A stretch of 19,604 nucleotides of DNA, taken from contig JBBHKE010001791.1 of assembly GCA_037447655.1 (NCBI GenBank), positions 126,001 through 145,604 of the forward strand, written 5' to 3'. A program made the translations under genes and the position numbers. Below the pieces are notes generated by a model. That model saw only the letters and a list, made by a program, of their open reading frames with translations. It was not told the origin of the DNA and did not search any database. Positions 1-8,700 of the stretch are shown here, one piece after another. Each line of letters opens with the position of its first letter. The stretch's first letter is position 1. The DNA comes from Zygnema cylindricum (lineage: Eukaryota > Streptophyta > Zygnematophyceae > Zygnematales > Zygnemataceae).

Positions 1-658
1 TATTATTCGCGTGTTTGGTTTGTGCGTTCTATGCAATTTGAACAACTATGCTTGCGACGTTCCAAAAAGTTAAAGAAAATACGGTGATCAAGACATTCTG
101 TAAACGTTAACACTCATCACGGGCATTGTCCGCGTATATAATCGTCACATCTTTAAGTTATAATCTCGTTGTTACACATTTGGACACTTGAAAACCGTGT
201 ATGGAAATTTTACGTTATAATATAATGTAAGTTCGCTAAAATACAATTACATGGGGGCGTACCCTAACATCGCGTGAGTATAAGCTGTACGGCCTCCCAC
301 ACCTTGTTGTACGGTAAACATCCAAAAATATTTGAGGAGCATGTTCGATCGTAATTGAAAGGATCTTTGCTCGCAACCGGTACCAACACCAATGTTGTAA
401 ATTACACTTATGTACTACGGATAATCTTCACAAAAGAACAATGTACCAAGACTAAGTTGAGTTTGCACGAGAACTCAAGCTAAACTATATACGTTTAAAG
501 TACTACACTGTACTTTATTACTAAAATAATGTAAAAAAGTCTTATATTTTCGGTCTTATAGAGTATCACTTTCTTCTAGTATTTGAAATTACATTACTTA
601 TTTCTTAAACGTAAGTGTTGCGTGTAGAAATTAATGATTTCTTGTTAAACAGTTTACC

Positions 659-787
659 ATGTCAGAAAATGTAAAAATAAAAGGCAAGGAAAAGGAGAGG
701 CAACCTTCCTCTAACTCCTCTCTCAAGTCCCCACAATTGCAGCAGTCACTGAAGATTGGAGAGGGGGTTAAAGACATGGTTGCCTAG
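659..787 (+). other. 42-codon ORF, doubtful
   Basis: Runs from ATG at 659 to TAG at 785-787 without interruption. The product starts MSENVKIKGKEKERQ and is rich in Lys, Ser and Gln. The composition looks more protein-like than the surrounding DNA, but I recognise no family and no promoter, and such short ORFs arise by chance. It could be the broken 5' end of an old transposon gene. No function is assigned. Confidence 0.12.
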
Positions 788-1872
788 GTTTCTCAAGAAT
801 ACAGGGAGCAAGATTTAGGTGGAGTTACTAAAAAAGCTTGACGAACCTAGGATTTGATCTTAGTACCTACCATCGATCAGAGTAGCCTGCAGCAGTTAGC
901 TTTGTCCTATAGCCTAAGAATTGTGTTGAGATGTATAAGGTTCGATAACTATTTGAAGATGTACCCTTAAAGAATTTCATTTAATTTAGCGAACGGAATT
1001 TTAGCACATAGACGCAGTTATACGCATAGTACGGACGAGGGTACCGCACGAAATAACTATACGACACATTTGTTTCAACAGCTAATATTAAAAGCCGGTT
1101 CAGATCGGACGGTCACGGTAAAACTTGATATAGTGGAGTGGGCGCTTTGGCAGTTTTTGGTCACAACCACACCAAGTGACACGTGGCGCTATCTCATTGG
1201 CTTGCGGTATTTTCGGAGTGCACCAGAACAAGTCCGGATGAGATAGACGTCACCTCCTTGGCCATGCCGTACGATGGTCCTGCAAAAAGTACTCCGGCAC
1301 CGATACCTTTCTGTATTGTACACTGATATCATTATTGTCGTACTACAGTAGAAGAGGGTTTAAAGAGGGGTCAAGGACTTAGAAGAATCTCTAGGTAGCC
1401 TTCTCTCTCCCGGAGAGGTCTTGTATAAGAAGGTCATATTTGACCACTGATAATTTACTGCTCAGGGGAGCAAATTGCCTGATTTTTTTTGCGGCAGACT
1501 CAAGGGAGTCTTGGTTTCACTGGGTGAAGTCAGTTCAGTCAGTTGTCTGCCAGGGCGGCAGTGAGTCTTGTGCAAACTCAAAGGGGTTAGGGCTATCCTA
1601 GAGGCTTCATGTGAGCTGCCTACTCTGAGGACCTATGGAGGTCTCACAGTTGCATTGCGCAGTCAAGAGTGTATTGTGGTTTCGTGCTTCCGCTCAACAA
1701 ATTATAGATTGGTTTGTTACTTGACATCTGTGGAGTAGAACAAAGACATGGAACTACTATACACTTCGTAATTCGCAGCAATCATAAAGAAGTTGTACTC
1801 AAAAAGAGAACAAGAAAATGGACCAAAAGTTCACAACCTATATTTTAACAAGAAAGTACACTATAGTACGTT

Positions 1873-1897
1873 AAAGTACACTATAGTAGTGTACTTT
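1873..1897. repeat. 25-nt perfect hairpin, AAAGTACACTA arms
   Basis: The arm AAAGTACACTA is followed by TAG and its exact reverse complement TAGTGTACTTT. The 16-nt string AAAGTACACTATAGTA also occurs just upstream at about 1853-1868, so the hairpin overlaps a short direct duplication. A looser relative, TAAAGTAC..GTACTTTA, lies at 496-517. Role unknown. Confidence 0.7.
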
Positions 1898-2180
1898 GTA
1901 GAGTATAGTATTTTATGATATATATGTAAAAATATGGCGACGATCTATCCGTCCCGAAGAGATATTATCGAAACCACTTTGCCGCTCAATAACAAATAGT
2001 ATCGGACCTAGGAAGTACATAGTATTTAACGACGCACAACCATAGCCTTTTAGTTTTGCTGCTTAATATTTGACATTTTTTTTTTCCTCTTGCGGAAATG
2101 ACGTTACGGTGTACCAACATTGAGAATCGTTTGCAATTTCGTGTCGTTTGAAACCTTACATAAATTAGGGCCACCAACAA

Positions 2181-2403
2181 AATCGAGTTGCCATATTGAC
2201 GAAGACAAAGACCCAAATCGATATTAAAAATCGCAAATTGTCGATTCCTGTTCGATGCACAACACAAGCCTGAGGCCCTACAAGTTCTTCCATAAACTAA
2301 ATCGAGTTGCCATATTAACGAACATCGAGACTCAAATCGATATTAAAAATTGCAAAGCGTCAACTCTTGCTCGATACGCAACACAAGCCTGAAGCCTTAC
2401 AAG
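2181..2403. repeat. tandem repeat, two diverged 119-bp units
   Basis: Unit 1 (2181-2299) and unit 2 (2300-2403) start with AATCGAGTTGCCATATT and share landmarks in order: AAATCGATATTAAAAAT, then AACACAAGCCTGA, then TACAAG. By eye about 17 of 104 aligned positions differ, with no gaps. Unit 2 stops at TACAAG, where the hAT-like element begins. A fragment resembling the unit's end (ACAAGCCT..TTCCATAAAC) recurs near 4440-4470. This suggests a dispersed repeat rather than a local duplication only. Confidence 0.8.
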
Positions 2404-3107
2404 TAGTGTTGTGTATCGGTAATGTTTCGCCGATAATCGATATGTACCTTTTTTTTTTGCTTGCCGATAATCGATGTAATGGCACAATATATCGACACCA
2501 GTGTTATCGCCGATAAAAAACCGATATTATCGGTTATTTATAGCGATAATACTGTTACTGATAGATATCGGCGATAATTGTACGGACTGTACAATTCTAC
2601 TCTTATTGGTGCCGCCTCTTACAAATTTTTTAGAAAATGGTGGCAGGAAATGGCGGAAGAAAATGGTCGCAGGAAATGGCGACACTAAATGTGTAACAGT
2701 AATAGCGGATCGAACTTGTTTATAAATGGGTATTAAGGTGTTATTATTATAGAGCACTAAAATTGGTAGACGTGCGCAAAAGAATCACGCTATTTGGAGT
2801 TATATTTTAAAAGTTATAGCGATGGGTGTATTTAGGTGACAGCGTGGGGTCTAAATAACAAGTGGGTATCATTGAAACGGGTTAAGGGTCAAATTAGTAC
2901 CATACGTGGCGTGCGCTATATACAATAATTACATAATAGAATATATTATTAAGTAATATTACATAGCGCACTCGAAGTTTTGTACTTATCGTCGATAAAG
3001 AATTTGTTGGTCTCGGAGCGATATATCGTTATCCTTGATCGTTCGATAACTGGTAACTGCCGGTAGCGATGTTATCGCGATAAATTTATTGCCGATACAC
3101 AATGCTA
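2404..3107. mobile_element. non-autonomous hAT-like DNA transposon, 704 bp
   Basis: The left end reads TAGTGTTGTGTATCGGTAA (2404-2422). The reverse complement of the right end (3089-3107) reads TAGCATTGTGTATCGGCAA, a 16/19 match. The flanks are CTTACAAG (2396-2403) and CATACAAG (3108-3115), a 7/8 match consistent with the 8-bp target duplication typical of hAT elements. The T/CAGTGTTG-type terminus also fits hAT. Both subterminal regions are crowded with GATAA/TTATC words such as CGCCGATAAT and TATCGGCGATAA, like the clustered subterminal motifs where hAT transposases bind. There is no transposase coding capacity, so it would need a trans-acting source. It also contains an inner hairpin at 2911-2971. 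hAT assignment is inferred from ends and TSD; element status is well supported. Confidence 0.8.
2911..2971. repeat. inverted repeat inside the hAT-like element
   Basis: GTGCGCTAT (2911-2919) pairs perfectly with ATAGCGCAC (2963-2971). The loop is about 43 nt, AT-rich and partly self-complementary (TAATTAC / GTAATATTAC). It may be part of the host element or a small nested insertion; no target duplication was recognised. Confidence 0.55.
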
Positions 3108-3128
3108 CATACAAGTCAAAGGTCGCAA

Positions 3129-3275
3129 TCGGGTACCCGAATCCATACCCGATACGTACCCGGCCGGTCCGAATCCGGAACGGATTCAGGGGCAAAATTT
3201 TGGGGGCCGGCCGGAATCGGCCGGATGATACAGAAAAAAAATAAAAACAAATTCGGGTACGGCCGGGTAAGCAAA
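3129..3275. repeat. GC-rich block of CGGGTACCCG and GGCCGG palindromes
   Basis: In an otherwise AT-rich region this stretch contains GGGTACCC, repeated CCGGCCGG and CCGAATCCGG words. Its inverted arms are TACCCGGCCGGTCCGAAT on the left and ATTCGGGTACGGCCGGGTA on the right, similar in reverse complement. CGGGTACCCG-rich sequence is common at the ends of some plant hAT elements, so this may be a remnant of another element. Ends and target duplication were not found. Confidence 0.45.
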
Positions 3276-3313
3276 ATACGAAAAAAATGAAAGTTTCGTA
3301 GGTACGTTCCACT

Positions 3314-3333
3314 ACAGTACAGTACTGTACTGT
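3314..3333. repeat. 20-nt perfect palindrome
   Basis: ACAGTACAGT is followed directly by its reverse complement ACTGTACTGT. It belongs to the GTAC-centred palindromes scattered through the upstream region. Function unknown. Confidence 0.7.
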
Positions 3334-3352
3334 CGGGTATGCGAATATGGCT

Positions 3353-3443
3353 CATATGTTTAGGGTCATTTATTATTTGTTTTGGCTGTTTTTTTTTAAT
3401 ATTAAAAAAACAAAAACAAGATAAAATAAACCCTAAACATACG
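3353..3443. repeat. long imperfect A/T hairpin with TTTAGGG/CCCTAAA ends
   Basis: The left arm starts CATATGTTTAGGGT and runs into T-rich sequence. The right arm runs through A-rich sequence and ends ACCCTAAACATACG. The arms are about 40 nt with mismatches, and the turn is AATATT near 3399-3404. The single TTTAGGG/CCCTAAA pair matches the plant telomere unit but occurs only once per arm, so this is not a telomeric array. It could be a small MITE. Confidence 0.6.
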
Positions 3444-3513
3444 GTCGCGCGGAGAATACGGGCGACGTAGACGCCTTCGGCACCCCTGCGGGGCCAAAAA
3501 GTTGCAAGATTCT

Positions 3514-3548
3514 GTACATGTATATGTACTCAGTACATGTATATGTAC
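3514..3548. repeat. duplicated 16-nt GTACATGTATATGTAC
   Basis: GTACATGTATATGTAC occurs at 3514-3529 and again at 3533-3548, separated by TCA. Each copy is itself a near palindrome. The last bases of copy 2 overlap the TA and first base of the transposon that begins at 3548. The element therefore appears to have inserted at, or next to, an alternating TA/GTAC sequence. Confidence 0.7.
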
Positions 3549-4165
3549 ACCGCGAATCGTAATTAGAGTAAATTACTCTAATTCGGTCGCTCGAAATTTC
3601 GACTCTATTACATCAAATAGAGTAAATGAATCTAATTTTTTCATTATTATAATTTAGGTAAGTTTAATTAGCGTAACAAAATTGTAATATAGGTTCGTTG
3701 TAAATAGTGTGGAGTACGGGCAACGTACGACCGTGCAAAATTGTACTTTTTTTAAGTAAAAAGTTACAAATAATGATTTAATACAATCGCGCTCGCACGT
3801 GAAATCGCACTAAACGAAAAATCAATCACATCGAAAAAAAGCCGTTCGCATAACTCTCGTCCGTCGACAGCATCGTCGTCAGTGTGAACATCAGCTGACA
3901 TTCAGCGCGACAAATAATACTAACGTCATAATGACGTCAAAACTATACGGACTGACAGATTCTGTACATATACGTAATTTAGTGTTCATAATTTCAGCGC
4001 GGAAATTTATTGCCGACATAACCCAATATAGAGTACTTAAATAAATTAGAGTAAACTTAATCTGTGAAAAAGTTCTATCACATAAACTAGAGTTCATTAC
4101 TCTAATTGTTTTTTTTTTGCTTTTTTACTCTAATTTTTTCATTACTCTAATTACGATTCGCGGTG
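3548..4165. mobile_element. TA-flanked MITE-like DNA transposon, 618 bp
   Basis: The left end (3548-3571) starts CACCGCGAATCGTAATTAGA. The right end (4142-4165) is its exact reverse complement over 24 bp. The element is bounded by TA on both sides (3546-3547 and 4166-4167), compatible with a TA target duplication. Near both ends the words ATTAGAGTAA/TTACTCTAAT recur many times. No transposase frame is present. TA duplication suggests Tc1/mariner-like mobilisation, but the termini do not match a family I can name. Around 3944-3969 is a segment (ACGGACTGACAGATTCTGTA) that is also found in the intron 8 element, linking the two. Confidence 0.8.
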
Positions 4166-4167
4166 TA

Positions 4168-4705
4168 TCCAACATTATTGTACTTTGTACTCTTGGTATC
4201 GTGCAAGGTAAAAGGGAGATGTACCACTAATTTTGTGATTATCTGGGTACGAGTCGGTACGGGTAGTCGCGAGAAATGGAGTTTCGGTTAACCTTTTTTT
4301 GTCGTAAACGCGTATTGGGTTACCGGGTAACAATTTAGGAGCGTGCATTAACCCGGCCTGATTTCGGGTGTTCAGATTTTGAAAAAGAATAGAATGTCGG
4401 ATTCCGGTATCTGGGGTTTTGACTTTTGCGACCTCTGCTACAAGCCTATAAGTTGTTCCATAAACGTCGCACGGAAAGTGAATTGTGGAAATTCAGTACA
4501 ATATGCCTTTTTGGTGCTCGCACGAAAAGTTTTGAGGTGACACCACCTTGCTGTACGGTACGACCGTATGGTCAATGCCCAAGCTGCTCCTGCAGGTGCT
4601 GTTCCAGGCCATTGACAGCTCCTGCCAGCTTCTACTCCAGCCCCGCAGCTCACATCTCCTCTGATCCTCCGTACTCCACACGTGCTTGCCGACTGTACTG
4701 TTCTG
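4168..4705. other. gene-proximal upstream region
   Basis: The stretch between the TA-flanked element and the gene leader. It contains GGTTACCGGGTAAC and CGGGTA-type words near 4240-4375, a fragment resembling the 119-bp repeat at about 4440-4470, and GC-richer sequence from 4540 onward. A TAA at 4706-4708 is in frame with the coding region and limits the start codon to positions downstream of it. A transcription start cannot be placed from sequence alone. Confidence 0.5.
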
Positions 4706-4712
4706 TAATGTA

Positions 4713-4720
4713 CTATAAGA
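4713..4720 (+). promoter_or_regulatory. possible TATA box, CTATAAGA
   Basis: CTATAAGA lies 22 nt before the ATG at 4742 and about 73 nt before the ATG at 4793. If used, transcription would begin near 4745, inside the C/T-rich leader, so translation would begin at 4793 or 4802 rather than 4742. A similar word, CTATAAGT, lies near 4446. Weak evidence, since many plant housekeeping genes lack a TATA box. Confidence 0.25.
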
Positions 4721-4741
4721 ACATCACCCATACTCTTCGGA

Positions 4742-5700
4742 ATGGTTTCATCTCTCCCATCTCCCTCCCTTGCCTCCCCTCTTCCTTCGCCCATGGCTGC
4801 CATGGCTCGTCGCAGTCGCATTCCAGCCACTCCGGGGAGCCTGGCAGGCCCGATGGTGCGTGACAGCTGTGCTGTAGACTGTAGTGCACAGGGCTTGCTA
4901 GCTTACACGTGCGGGTCTGCAATCACAGTGGTTGACGTTGGCAGCATGCAGCTGGTCCACACTTTATTGTACGGAGACCGTCCGGGCTCTCCTGCCACTG
5001 CCGTACAGTTCCTTCCGGAAGGACTTAACCGTGAACTTGCAGAGGAGCCGCACCTGCGTCTGGCAGCGGGCGACAAAATGGGCCGCATCGCAATATGGGA
5101 TGTTGTCGTAGAGAAAGTGACAATGTGGCTAGTAATGGACAAACCAGCTGGGAAGATTGAGGAGCTACGTTGGGTGATGAGACATCCATGGCTGCTGGCA
5201 GCTCTATGTGGTCCTACACAGGCAGTTTTGTGGGATCCAGGACAAGAAAGGATCATATGGCGACATGATGCGGCAAACCAAGAGCCATTGATGTCCATCG
5301 CATGTGATCCACACGATCCAAGCCGCGTGTGCATAACAGGAGCCAAGGGAGCATTGGTTTCCCTGTCTATCAGTGGCAGTACGGAGGAGGATATTGTGTC
5401 TTCTGTTGAAAAGCTTCCTTTGTCAGAGCCCAGAGAGAGGGCGCCAGGAAAGGAGGGGAAGGATCTCATTGATCCAAATGCTATTCTGAGATGCTTGTTT
5501 GCACCACGTACTCGAGGAATGCTGTTTGTTCTTTTGCCGAGGGAAATTCTTATTTATGACATACAGTTTCAACGCATTATTGCCAATACTGTATTGCCAC
5601 GTGGCTATGTACGGTTTGTCAACATTGTGGTTCCTGTGGATGGAAATGTCATTTACTGCCTTCACGCCGACAGTTCGCTCTCTGCCTGGCAGCGAAAACC
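4742..5700 (+). CDS. WDR11 exon 1 (first WD40 propeller, start codon)
   Basis: Residues 1-320, ending two bases into a Pro codon (donor CC|GTGAGC). Three in-frame ATGs are possible: 4742, 4793 and 4802. The first 17 residues from 4742 are only S, P, L, A and V, read from a C/T-rich leader. GCC-ATG-GCT at 4802 fits the plant initiation context best, so I favour 4793/4802 although the longest frame is listed. WD-type blade ends visible are GRIAIWD, AVLWDPG (161-167), LIYDIQFQ (270-277) and LSAWQR (313-318). The charged segment 224-243 is a probable loop. A 959-nt uninterrupted exon contrasts with the short exons downstream. Confidence 0.92.
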
Positions 5701-8700
5701 GTGAGCTTTTTCCAAACCCTGAAAAATTGAGGAGCTTCAAAATGACATGAAAACCCTAATTTCTCAATTGGATCACTGAAAAATACGGAATGTGGCTTCT
5801 GTAGCTAAATGTGAGCCTTTGAAAAATTATTGGGAAGTTTGGATCAGCCTTGTGGAAGAATGTTCAAAGGTTTATTTTTTGCAGGAAAATAAGTTTTCTA
5901 TGCCCAGGCTCAACTTACTTTGAAAGCTTTGATGTTCTAAGTCGAGGCCCAGTAGAGGATGTAGTAATTACTTAACCGCGAGAACATTACAAGAATAATT
6001 ATATCTCTCTAGCATTCGTTTATTTAATGACACCATCCTCCAAAATTCATGAAGCATTTAACCTCTTGTGCACCAATTATGTCCAAGGGTAAACGTTATT
6101 CCAACATTAAGTTGTTTCAAAGAAAACATGTGACTTTGGAAGACCAATCATACTATTCATCGTTAAGAGACCTTGGATGAAGTTTGCTTACAATGTTGGT
6201 CTTTAAAAAAATACATGACACACTCTTGAGTTTGTCTCTTTTCTCTTGGAATATTGGCACTTCATTGGGAGCTGTTAAATGTCATCGTGTTTCTCCATGC
6301 ACACATATTCTCTAAGATCGAAACTTTTAAAGTGTCAGGTTTATACAATCTGTTCCTAGGCGTTTAGTGACCTTCCTCTTTTTCCCTTATCTTATAACCT
6401 TATGATACTTATCTTATAGTATCTTATAATACTGGAAAATCCGATCTGGTTTTTCACTGATTGATTTGTCAAGTCGAGCGTTTATCCCCATCTTGACTGA
6501 TGTCACTGACATATTATTGGTAATCGGTGATGACCAACGCCGGAATTTGATGTTCCCTAACCACAAATTCATGTCCTTTGTAGACCGACATTTTGGGTCT
6601 AAACACGAATGGTCCTTCAAGCCTGGTTAAAAGAACATTGTAATCAGGTCATATATTTTTTTGATAATTAAAGCATTGTCCAAATCAAAAGTTGCAGTTA
6701 ATAAGTAACTGTGGCAAAACAGAAATATGAGGCATTGCAACTATTTAGGTTGTTCGCACTACTTTGCAACTTTTAGGGGAGTCACACTAAGCTTTCACTT
6801 ATAAAAACAAACCATTTGTTGACTACTTTTGTACGGTTCGTACAGGGAATTATCACGTGTTCGTGTACGAATAGTCTCTTCATTGGTTTCTATTTGTTCA
6901 TTCTAAATGGCCAACATTGAGCTTTTGAATAGACAGATGTATATGTGTAAACACACAAGTGATGACAGCTCTCAATGTTGTCACTTGGATTTTTCTGCGA
7001 CTCTGTGCCTTGTACTAAAATGAACCACGTTTTATTACAACATTAAATGAATCTTCAATTTTCGTTTCCGTTATCATTTCCCTGCATCTCCACTCTTCAA
7101 AATTTCCGTACATAATTCACTATCAATTTTGTAGAATTCTTTTGGGTAAAGTCATTGAGTGTTAAGGGTACGTTGTGTGCTTTTATTAATCTGTTTAATT
7201 CACTTGTTACTGGACACCTTTCATGTCAGATCTGTCCTTAGTCTGGACACGCCTTCTGTTTTATATAATACCTGATGACCATCCCTCAGTTGAGGATTAG
7301 ATGTTGTCAAATTTGCAGTCCATGGACAAATATTTAGCTGTAGTTAATGCAACACAAATCTTACACAGAAATACAATTGAATCAAGCAAAAGCGATGTTC
7401 TAAATTTCCTCAATTTTATTTGGTGCAGGCATCAGCAGTCATACGTCCTTCGTCATGTTCAACAACTGGTTCCCTCCCAAGGATCTGCCTCTCCCACAGG
7501 ACAAGTTATCGGACTCATGCATTGTCCTCAACCCTCACTTCCTCAACAAGCAATTGATTATGCAGTATCTGAAAGAGCGTATAGTAAGAGCTATTCCATG
7601 AGGAGTTCAGGAAGTAGAGAAGCAATGGATTCTCCGTCTGAAAAGTCGCTCTATTCAAACTTTGGTTCTTCAAAATCTCTCGGATCTACTGAATCATTTA
7701 TTTATAATGATAATTCGCCGGATAGTAGTTCAAGTATGTTAATGGTTTTGACCGATGATGGAAAATTATGGCAGTGGCTTGCAACAGAGGAGCTTTTAGA
7801 AGAGCAGAATGAGTTATACCAATTGGATGGAGTGGTAGAGGACCTAAGAAAAATTTCTCTAGCCGCTGCATCACCGGGAGATGTGTTTTTACCAACAACC
7901 GAAGACTGGATGCTCTCATTCCGGGTATGTTCTGCAAGAATGTCTCACAACAAGTTTGTGTTTTGCACATTTTTTTTTGGTCTTTTTATAACGTTTGGAT
8001 CATTGTAACAATGAAACGTTTTTTCATCAAGGACAAAATTACCTTTTGGCAGTTTCTGCTTAGACCATTTTCTGCTGTCATTTTGAACGTCAATGAACAA
8101 ACTCAAAATTTATGAATATGACATAAAAACTCTCGGGATATTTCAGAAAGACAGGAGAACCTTCTGCTCTTGCATGTCTGTTGTCTCTTTTTCCCTTCAC
8201 GGAGTCATCAGTTTGAACTTTGATGATGGAATTTTTAAAGATTTGGTTAATCATTTTAGGGCAATCAACAAGTATGTGGAATGGCTAGACCAGAGATTTT
8301 TAAAGGGGTTTCTGAGGGAAACAAAAAAGGGTGTGTATATGGCAAATCTCAGATTGTATTGCAAGGAATGATGCATGCACTTTCTTCTTCCATTACCACT
8401 CTCGCTGTCCCGGCCCCATCTCTCCTGGCGACGACACCTGGTATGTTTTGATTTTTAGAGAATTTTACACGAGGTTTGCTTTTTTGTTTCCAGTACTGTG
8501 TTTTTAGTTCTGTGATGTCAATGATTCTGCAACAGCAATTGCTTTGCAGCATTTTATATTTCTTATTTCCTGTATTTAAGAGGCTTCTGTTTGTTTTCAG
8601 AACGATATTAGGTCGATTATGGGCTATTTGCTGTGGAGTTTCTAAAAGCAGAAACGGTCATATCAAAATTGCTAATGTTTGCTGTTGCTGCGAAGAATAA

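Larger units (their letters stand above)
1..2180. other. intergenic DNA, no recognisable gene
   Basis: AT-rich sequence with no ORF that resembles a known protein and no RNA gene that I recognise. It holds short palindromes with a GTAC core (around 496-517 and at 1873-1897), one 42-codon ORF (659-787) and a C/T-rich patch near 1400. Part of it, for example 1490-1740, has a more mixed base composition that could be old transposon sequence, but I found no terminal repeats to support that. Confidence 0.6.

Noticed and set aside
1178-1188. G-box-like ACACGTGGC
   Set aside because: More than 3.5 kb from the gene and isolated, so a regulatory role cannot be supported.
1490-1760. Possible LTR retrotransposon remnant
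   Set aside because: Composition and CTTCCGCT-type words are suggestive, but no paired LTR, TG..CA ends or primer binding site was found.
3357-3437. Telomeric repeat
   Set aside because: Only single TTTAGGG/CCCTAAA units in a hairpin, not an array.
4903-5469. 188-codon ORF on the minus strand opposite exon 1
   Set aside because: It is the shadow of a long conserved coding exon and has no recognisable protein features.
6414-6620. ORFs inside intron 1 and other introns on either strand
   Set aside because: Short, compositionally like introns, and without similarity to proteins I recognise.
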